Assembly (NCBI GenBank): GCA_964007475.1
Contig: OZ023275.1
Coordinates: forward strand, 14,921,829-14,985,828
From: Hybos culiciformis
Lineage: Eukaryota > Arthropoda > Insecta > Diptera > Hybotidae
Length of the DNA: 64,000 bases
Direction: 5' to 3'
In this document: piece by piece, positions 56,635-64,000 of the stretch
Layout of the letters: each line of letters starts with the position of its first letter
Numbering within the stretch: position 1 is the stretch's first letter
The notes under the pieces: model-generated
What the model was told of the DNA's origin: nothing
Databases searched by the model: none
What the model saw: only the letters and a program-made list of their open reading frames with translations
Translations under genes and position numbers: made by a program

Positions 56635-57172
56635 TTTTAAGTCGAAAATAAACGAAATGAACTCACTTTGTTCTTAAAAAAGTACTTAATTTTGGATTTT
56701 AAAAAAACCTGCGAAAAAAACTTATGTAAAAGGAATCAGAAAGACACCTTGTAAGAGGGAGGTGAATTTTTTTTTTTTTGCATAGAAATATTCGTTATTC
56801 CTTGTTACTCTACTATAGAAATATGTTTACTCTGGTGATGTTCATGCATATGTATATAACTTTCCTCTATCTTCTCAAAAAAATTCATCAAAAAAAATTC
56901 TTAAGAATAAAGATTTACAACTATCCATTTCAGGTAGGTAGTTTTTATTAAATGGTTGTTCATCAGAGTAAACATATTTCTATAGTAGAGTAACAAGGAA
57001 CAACGAAAATTTTGATGCAAAAAAAAAAAAAAAATTCACCTCCCTCTTACAAGGTGCCTTTCTGATTTCTTTTACTTACGTTTTTTTCGTAGGTTTTTTT
57101 TAAATCCAAAATTAAGCACTTTTTTTAGAACAAAGTGAGTTCATTTCGTTTAATTTAGACTTAAAACTGTTC
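56635..57172. repeat. Inner foldback, arms about 200 bp
   Basis: The left arm (about 56635-56845) includes AACGAAATGAACTCACTTTG, CCTTGTAAGAGGGAGGTGAA and TATAGAAATATGTTTACTCT. The right arm (about 56950-57172) is its reverse complement. A centre of about 105 bp contains ATGTATATAACTTTCCTCTA. It is nested within the larger foldback. Confidence 0.85.
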
Positions 57173-57794
57173 TGGGATAATACTGGGATAATAAATAAAA
57201 AATTCCCACTAGTTTTCAAATTTTTGTTCGCTTTGTTGGTCGGCAGTAATTTTTTTTGCCATTTTTAGTTATGTTTTAAACATTAAAAATAAATTTAAAT
57301 TCAATAATAATGAAGATAAATTAATAAAAATAAGTTTTTTATTAGTTTATTAAAAAAAATTAATTTTAAATGTCCAAAATAAAATAAAAATCCTTCCTAG
57401 GACAATTTTTTTCTTAATAACTACAGATTACAGGTGGATTTTTACTTGTTGTTTTTTGTTTTTTACAAAAATGGAATGAAAATATTTAATTTTAATTTAC
57501 CTATTTTCATAAATAAATTAAAAATGATTTTAAAAAAATGATTGAAATTTTGAAATAAAAAAATTATCAAAAAAAAAATTATTGTGCTATACCTAATCAA
57601 AACATTTTTTTTAAGTGGAGTATTTTTTTTAATGAAAATAATTTTCAATGGAAATTTTTAATAAAAATATATTCATAAAGTGAAGTAAAATTTAAAATTA
57701 TTTTCAATAAATAAATAAAAAATATAATTTCAAATACAAAATATAAAAAAAAACTTTTTTTTTGTACAGATAGAAGGTATGTGGGTCCCCAGGT

Positions 57795-58300
57795 AGAAAA
57801 ACAGTAAACGTAAATGCACAAGTTCGATTTGTCCGAAACTTGGTGAGATAGTAGGAGTGGTCCTCAAATCCTCAAATCCTTACATCCCAGAAGGTTTCTA
57901 CCTGTAAACTCTCGTTTCAGGGATATGCAGCCCCATAGTTTTCATATGTTAGGTAGGTATACCTAGGTACTTGCTTTGTAGTAACCAAAGCCTTTTTTTT
58001 TCGTAATATGAGTTTTTCTAAATAAAAAGTTGTCTTTTGGAATGGAAGACGACAGCCGCCTTCTCCAATCCCCTTAATTTTTTTTTGTTTCCTGATTCGC
58101 TTTCATTATTAGGTATTTTTAATGTACCTAATCTGATAAGTATACATATACCTGTTATATGTGAACTCTTTGGGGGGTCATACCTCTGAAATAAGAACTT
58201 ATCGGTAAAAAACGTATTGGATTTGAGGGTTTGGGTACCACCGCTACTCCCCCAACAAGTTTCAGCAAAATCAGGATTGTACACGTTAGCTGAACTTTGT
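57795..58300. repeat. Foldback repeat, family shared with 2613-3000 (copy 2)
   Basis: The left arm has GTCCGAAACTTGGTGAGATA and CTCGTTTCAGGGATATGCAG. The right arm has the complements (GTCATACCTCTGAAATAAGA, GCTACTCCCCCAACAAGTTT). Both modules match those of the element at 2613-3000. The 88-codon frame at 58018-58284 is a by-product. Confidence 0.65.
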
Positions 58301-58977
58301 CCAAAACATCTAATAAGAACTAGGTACGATAGCTAGATAGTTTTTTTTAGTTTATGTAAATTTTAATTAAATTTTAAAACATATTTGAATTTTTTTAAAT
58401 TAATTTAAAATTAAAGATAAATTAGGTATAATAGGTACCTAGAGGCTAGAAATTATGACAAAAAAAAGTTTAATTTACTTTACCAGCAAGAAAAAAAATT
58501 TATGGATTAAATTTGCTCGATTTTTGTAATTTTTTATTTTAAACAAATACGGTTTTTTTTCTTAAAAATTAATATTAATCCTGTAATAAATCACATTTAA
58601 TAATTAAATTATGTTTTTTTTGTTTTTAATCCCATTTTACAGATTAATCTTTAGGTTTTGTATAGGAAATCTCATGTAGTTTCATACATTTGTTATGATT
58701 TTTATGCCTACGAGATGCTGTCTATGTATTGTTTTTTTTAATAGGGGGCTTTTAATTTATGTTGGTATTGCTTAAGCGCGTCATAGTTTCCCTTAAATAC
58801 TCAATACTAATAAATAAAAATCATATGATTTTTGTTTTGCTTTAATTTTTCGATTTTAAGGATGTGAGAATTTTTTTTAAAGCCTAAAGCTAATTTGAAA
58901 TTAAAATAATAATTTATATTAACTTTAACCAATTTTTTGTACAAAAAACGTGAAAAAAAAATTAAAAAAATTAAAAA

Positions 58978-59253
58978 GTGAAAAATGGGAAAAAAATAAA
59001 TGCTATTTTCATCATTTTTAAACAGTTTGAAAAATGTAAATTAACAGTTCCTCCTCAAAGCTTTCTTAATTATATTGAAATATTGCAGGATAACTTTTCT
59101 GAAAATTTCGATTTACATGTAACAGAAAATAGTTTAGTAAGTAAATTAGCTTCTCTTCTTACAAACGTTGAATGTAATTTCAAATGTTGTGAAAAGTTCA
59201 ATACAATTTATTTGATTCATTTTTTCATACGTGTGCGCATATACTTCATTTAA
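58978..59253 (+). pseudogene. Transposase-like fragment in the right foldback arm
   Basis: A 91-codon open frame ends CCEKFNTIYLIHFFIRVRIY then FI. The C-x-K-x-x-x-x-x-LI-x-x-FIR-x-RIYF ending is typical of C-terminal transposase helices in insect DNA transposons (from memory). The same peptide is encoded by the left arm on the minus strand, but with a CAG-to-TAG stop near IEILQD and a shifted start. I take it as a fragment of the parent element, not a host gene. Confidence 0.5.
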
Positions 59254-59488
59254 AAAATTTTTGATAAAAATGTAAAAATTAGAAAAAATAGAAATAAAAT
59301 GTTGAGTTTATAAAATCAACACTCTTGTTTAATTTCGTAACTTTAAAAAAAGCTGACCATCCCATCCCTGATGATTTTTATTCAACACAATGATAAATTT
59401 TGAGTAAAAAAAAACATAGATTTTTTGGCGGGATGAAATATATTTTCTATGGCAGATACTTTACTTTATAAAATAGGTGTACAATGTT

Positions 59489-59582
59489 ATTATTATTATT
59501 ATTATTATTAATGGATTTTATTATAATTCAATTATAACTAAAATCTTAAAACCAGGGCCCTAACTGCTATGGCTTTTAGCCC
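59489..59582 (-). mobile_element. 5'-truncated retroposon with 15-bp target duplication
   Basis: The 94-bp insert reads on the minus strand GGGCTAAAAGCCATAGCAGT ... ending in (AAT)n. It is flanked by exact direct repeats TAGGTGTACAATGTT at 59474-59488 and 59583-59597. A 15-bp duplication plus a simple-repeat 3' tail are hallmarks of target-primed LINE or SINE insertion. It landed on the right terminus of the 3.7 kb foldback. Confidence 0.8.
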
Positions 59583-59597
59583 TAGGTGTACAATGTT

Positions 59598-60521
59598 GTT
59601 CATTGTTTAATCAACAATTAAGATCAAAAACAAAGAAATTTTTTTTTAGTTAAAATTTTTTTATTGCAAAAAAAATTATTGACAATATTATTAATGCTTT
59701 AATTTGGTCTTCCAGTAAAATAATTATTAATAACACATCATACAGAATGAAAAATATATTTGTACAATATAATTAAATGTACATATTCAGCTTCTTTTTG
59801 GCCCTACAAATGATTTATTTGTTACATACATTGCATACATTTTATAACTTAATAAATTTTAAATATATTTTTTTCATATAAACTGATTTTGATGTTTTAA
59901 TTAAATTTTTTTTTTATAATAAATTTGCATGTCTATTGTCCAATGTCTATCTAGTCAAGTGATATTTATTTGGATTGAGCAATAAATATTTTTTTTTTCA
60001 TTGAATTATTTATCAATTTATAGCTTCTATAGAAAATCCAGTTTAATTTCAATTAAGCAGTGTTTATTGCATTCATGTTGCAAACAAATACATTGAAATA
60101 AAATAATAATAAGATCTTAATTTTAAAGTTATTATTTAGACGAAAAAATTACGTAAACCGTTTGTTTCATTCGTTTATTTTTTACATTTGGTATGTTTTG
60201 TTCGTCCCTGTACTTATCTTACAACAAAAAATTACCATCTTGAAAAAAAAAAACAATTTTGGGTTAATAATGATGCCAATTAAAGGAGAAAGATAGTTTC
60301 TAATTGAAATAATTATGTTACGAAAAGGAATGGACCAGATTTAATCGTTATAGTTAATCGTTATCGTTATAGTTATAGTGATGTCATAAATGTTTCGAAG
60401 TTTTAAAAAAAAAAGAATAACAGGTAATACAAGTTTTATTAATTAAAAATAGAAACTATTTACAATTATTTTAAATTTGGTGTTTTCATTAGTTTATAAA
60501 TTTTTTGATTACTTTTTTATT
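59598..60521. other. Presumed 3' UTR or spacer of the RGK gene
   Basis: AT-rich, with no coding signal. It lies downstream of the RGK stop (minus strand), and several minus-strand AATAAA words occur. It includes TTAATCGTTATCGTTATAGT (about 60353-60372). Confidence 0.5.
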
Positions 60522-63488
60522 TTAAATAACAAATAAATCACTGCAAGAACTACTTGAACGGCGTTTAACATTCAAATTTCTTTTGAATTTTAGTATTGAT
60601 GTTAAAAATATTTTTGTGCGATTTGATAATTTTGATACGCTTTTTTTATTAGATTCAATTTTTTCTAATTCGTCATTGGATTCAACTAAAATACTGCTAT
60701 CATCATCATAAGCAGCTGGTAATTTATTGGGTTTTTCATAAGAATCACGCGATGAGGATACTGAGGAACTGCTGGCAGCTGAGCTATTTTCCATAATATT
60801 TTGTTGTCGAAATTTGGATAATGTGCTGGGCTTTCTTAAACCGTCACCGCCCTCGTCATCTTCACTGTCGCCAAAATTTAATATATTTTCTAAGTTAAGA
60901 ACACGTTTTGAAATTTTCCTTATTGGTCCCGTTTTTACTAAATTCTGATGCTTAGTGGTGGATAAGGCATCTGAGCTCAAGGTTGTGCTTGTTGTTGATG
61001 GTGCATCTGTGTCTAAGCATATACTATTTTGTTTAACTATTTTACGAGCTGGAATATTAATTCGCCGATGCTTTTGTATTGTCGCATGTAAGGCTAACCT
61101 TTGACGATCTCGTTCACTTAGGCGTCTTATTCGTTGGGGATTTAATTTTACTTGGGCAACAATACCTACTAAAAGCTCATTAACATTATGATCCAGACCA
61201 CTTGAAGTTTCAATAAATTTACAGCGTATTTCTTTAGCAAGCTTTCTACCCACTACATAAAAAAATAAAATAAAAATGAGGATATATTCGGTTGAAATAA
61301 AAGAAAACTTAATCAGATCTAATTAAGTTTAATATGATGATAATTTATTATTTCAACTTACTTTGCCTAGTTACTTCTCGTTGTCTTTCCAAATCAGTCT
61401 TATTGCCAACTAAAATAGCACCTCGTGTCAATAGCATTTCATTTTCTTTCAAGTATAACAAAATTTTTTCCGCTCCTTTGAAAGTACTTTTATCCACAAT
61501 GGAATAAACAACGACGAATAAGTCTACGTTGTATGTTGAACAGAATGCTTCGGTCTAAAATCGAGATATTAATAATAATTAAGTTAAATTAAGACGGAAC
61601 AATTGAACATAATGTAAGTATGATTGTTATTTAGTATTGTGTACATTAGTGATTGTAGTAGGTCAATTACAAAAAACAAAACAATACTTACCGACATTTC
61701 GTGACAAGGGTGATCAATTATTTCTAGATCAGTTTCTATTCCATCTACTAATACCGAAACCGTTTTTTGCCCATAATCATCATCTGAAAAAATATAATGT
61801 TTATTCACTATTTTTATATTTTATAAGTTCCTAGTCAAAGGTTGTCATTAAAAAGATTTCTTTATTCCATCCGTGTTAGAAAGATAATGTCAAAATCTTG
61901 TTTAAGTTAAATTTCGGACAGGCGATATTATATATTTACTTAAGATTATTCATAAAAAGAATTTCAAGATTGTGTCTAAATAGGGTCTTGTTTATTTTAG
62001 GAGATTCTTTGTAAATTACCTAAACTTAGATCATAAGCACAAATATACTCTGAAGTTGTAAATTGATATGTTAATGTTGTTTTACCAACTCCACCTAAGC
62101 CTAACATAGCTATTTTGTATGCAGGAATTTTCTTCTCTTGGTCCTTAGAATCTTCTAAAATAATATCACCAGACGTATTGCTATAAAAAAAAAAACAATT
62201 TTTAGATTAAGTAGTAATGATAATTGTAATTTAAGTTTAATTGTTTAGCGCTAACAAGTTCAATAATGTGCTAACAAACCTATTTTTTCTACTATCATTA
62301 GACGCTACAGAATTTATTGAACGAGAATTTCTGCTTCTGAAAAAAATAATTAAAAAAATGTGTCATTCTATTAAATGAAATATGTTTTTCTAATACCTTA
62401 ATGAATCACCTAAATTGCAAATTCCATGTGATGTTATGCTAAAGCTTCTCAATCTATAATATTCCAAGTCTAAATCTGCACAATGTATAGCTGCTCTTCG
62501 CCTCGTATCCGCTAATCTTGGCTGAAATGAAAAAAATTTATTAATAATTTATCTCTAAGTAAATTTTTCAAGTTTTAGGTAAGTACTTATTCGCTTATAT
62601 AATGTATAATGTCAATATTTTTGGCTGAAAATTTAATATAAACTTGGCCAAAAATAGAAACCTACAAGTTACAATTGTTGAAAAAAAAAGTAAAAATAAG
62701 ATGTTAGTTGCCTCAAAGTTAAAAAAACACAAAGTCGCCTTGCTACTGAATACTGAATCAAAATTTTGAAAAATTGAGGAGTAGGTATGTATCGATTTAT
62801 ATATCACAGCCATTAAAAAAAAATTGTGAACAAGTCTAATATACATAAAAGTTTTAAAAATCTTTTCTTTTGAATTTTATCTTGGCTTGTAGTTCTTTGG
62901 GACAAAAGAAACGAAATAATTTTAATTTAAGATTTAAAGAGCCAAAATGGAATGTGAAAGTAACTAATTATTAATGATAAATTTTGTAACTTTAATAATC
63001 TTCATAATGCTATTACAGTTTTCAAGGTGCTTATTAATAAAAAAAAATTATCGTAAACTTTTAAGCGTTAGCACACAATAACATATTTATATACCTTCCT
63101 GGATTCGACGGGCATGCTAGAAGTTCGCATTCTTTGTCTTTGATTTAATTTAATTGAGCTAAATTTTTGAATTGTTGTTTGAGCTTCAAAACCGCCTAAA
63201 TTTTCAACATTATCATCGTCATCATCTTCTCTATTTGGAGATAAAAGCTCTTGTTGGCTTGTTATTGATGATTTCCTATGCAGATGTTGATGGTGATCAA
63301 ATCCTCTTGGTGATATTGGCTTATTCAATTCATCACCGTTTTCCTCTTGCAAATCAAATGGGGACATACATCCTGACAGTGCTTGCTTAAACGTTAGAAC
63401 ACCACTTTCAACTATCGAACTCTTCATATTGCTATTACTCGATTTAATTGGGTCAACTGGTGATTTGGCAAGATGTGACAATCTCTCC
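60522..63488 (-). CDS. RGK-family small GTPase (Rad/Gem/Kir-like), seven exons, 5' end outside window
   Basis: Exons are complement 63095-63488, 62397-62521, 62280-62336, 62020-62180, 61692-61783, 61362-61554 and 60522-61252. All are GT-AG with consistent phases, giving 583 residues in the window. A long serine-rich N-terminus leads to EYYRLRSFSITSHGICNLGD, then the G domain: P-loop GLGGVGKTTLTYQF, NKTD (GAILVGNKTDLERQREVTRQ) and ETSSGLDHNV. At the usual DxxG position it reads IIDHPCHEMS, the non-canonical G3 typical of RGK proteins. The C-terminal extension ends KRRSSSSCSDLFVI, the basic membrane-targeting end plus C-x-x-L-x-V motif of the family; no CaaX. RGK proteins inhibit voltage-gated calcium channels through the beta subunit and bind 14-3-3 and calmodulin (family knowledge). 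Which paralogue of the insect Rgk set this is cannot be told. The first exon in the window starts in mid-frame, so the ATG is to the right. Confidence 0.93.
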
Positions 63489-63603
63489 CTAAAAGCACAA
63501 AGCAAGAAAATATTTAAATTTAATTTTTATTCGTAAAATGCTAAAATGTAATATGTAACTGTTTTAGAAAAAAAAGAATAAACTTAAAGTTAGGTATTAA
63601 ATG

Positions 63604-64000
63604 CAGGCTCGGTTTTAGCATATGCGACGTCGGCAGCTGCCTAGAGCGCCGATTTATATATGGGCGCCAAATAGTTTTCCTTTTTTTGTCAATTAGATTA
63701 AATTTAAGAATCTACAAACTTTCTATCATATATTATATAAATATATAGATTTGCAATATATTTCGTCAAAGAAAATATTAGAAGATTGTCTTAAACTAGA
63801 AAATTTTTTACGGCACGACGATTCTAAATATATTGATGGTACATATTTATTGAACGAATTGATATTTATAGCTAGACATATTCCGAAAAACTTATTACCA
63901 GCGTTCCAAATATAATTGTTGCTTTGCGAATTTTATTAACTCTACCAGTTTCTGTAGCAAGCGGTGAACGAAGTTTTTTGAACCTTTAAAAGATCAAAAC
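63604..64000 (+). mobile_element. hAT-like element, internally deleted, runs off the window
   Basis: Starts CAGGCTCGGTTTTAGCATAT, with GCAGCTGCCTAGAGCGCC and GGGCGCC, the GC-rich terminus typical of a hAT group in insects. It jumps within about 150 bp to transposase C-terminal coding: DDSKYIDGTYLLNELIFIAR, then (shifted frame) IIVALRILLTLPVSVASGER and SF. LPVSVASGERSFS is the hAT dimerisation signature. Stops and a frameshift make it non-functional. It lies in the first visible intron of the RGK gene. Confidence 0.8.

Larger units (their letters stand above)
55769..59486. mobile_element. 3.7 kb foldback element, arms about 720 bp
   Basis: The left arm 55769-56495 (CATTGTACACCTATTTTATA ... 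GACGCGCTTAA) and the right arm 58770-59486 (its complement) match over their whole length at about 90% by eye. Both arms carry the same coding remnant, open in the right arm (58978-59253) and broken by a stop in the left. The centre holds an inner foldback (56635-57172) and a copy of the 2.6 kb foldback family (57795-58300). The superfamily is not recognised. Confidence 0.85.

Noticed and set aside
58018..58284. 88-codon minus-strand ORF
   Set aside because: Lies inside the second copy of the foldback family; no homology recognised.
1..64000. tRNA or rRNA genes
   Set aside because: No cloverleaf with A/B boxes and no rRNA-like segment was recognised by eye; a covariance-model scan would be needed to exclude them.

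Overview
The window is AT-rich nuclear DNA from an animal, most likely an insect. Genes are split by GT-AG introns, most intergenic DNA is A/T-run sequence, and the encoded proteins (RGK GTPase, TMEM94, POMP, Hsp70 copies) have insect or general metazoan character. The order cannot be fixed from the sequence.

Left part (1-25 kb): the last exon of a CCDC137-like gene (+) converges on a complete proteasome maturation factor gene, POMP (-). Next come two hairpin-type repeats (1.5-3.0 kb), a four-exon gene for an unknown two-membrane-span protein (6.7-7.9 kb), a 5.5 kb gene-poor stretch, and a complete 15-exon TMEM94 gene (13.45-22.72 kb; 1313 codons after splicing). TMEM94 converges on a three-exon gene resembling the ciliary protein CFAP144/FAM183 (-).

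Centre (27.7-48.5 kb): five Hsp70 genes, called A-E here, all lie on the minus strand and are separated by 2-4 kb. Four are normal in the ATPase domain. All five lack the cytosolic EEVD tail. Two carry one intron each, at different positions. Copy D is the oddity: it has replacements at several ATP-contacting positions, an acidic C-terminal extension and a CaaX-like end (CKIC). Fragments of a LINE reverse transcriptase and a Tigger-like transposase lie between the copies.

Right part (48.8-60 kb): a graveyard of nested DNA transposons and foldback elements. A 3.66 kb inverted-repeat element (50183-53840) contains a MITE, a decayed ORF split by an intact Tc1-like element with an uninterrupted DD37E transposase, and a long palindrome that is itself split by a TTAA-flanked MITE. 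A 3.7 kb foldback (55769-59486) with arms of about 720 bp holds a smaller foldback and a copy of a family also present near 2.6 kb. A short retroposon with a 15-bp target duplication sits on its right edge.

Right edge: seven exons of an RGK-family small GTPase gene (-) whose 5' end lies beyond the window, then an internally deleted hAT-like element that runs off the end.

The host genes have no evident shared pathway apart from protein quality control (POMP and the Hsp70 cluster). The most distinctive feature is the Hsp70 cluster, especially copy D.
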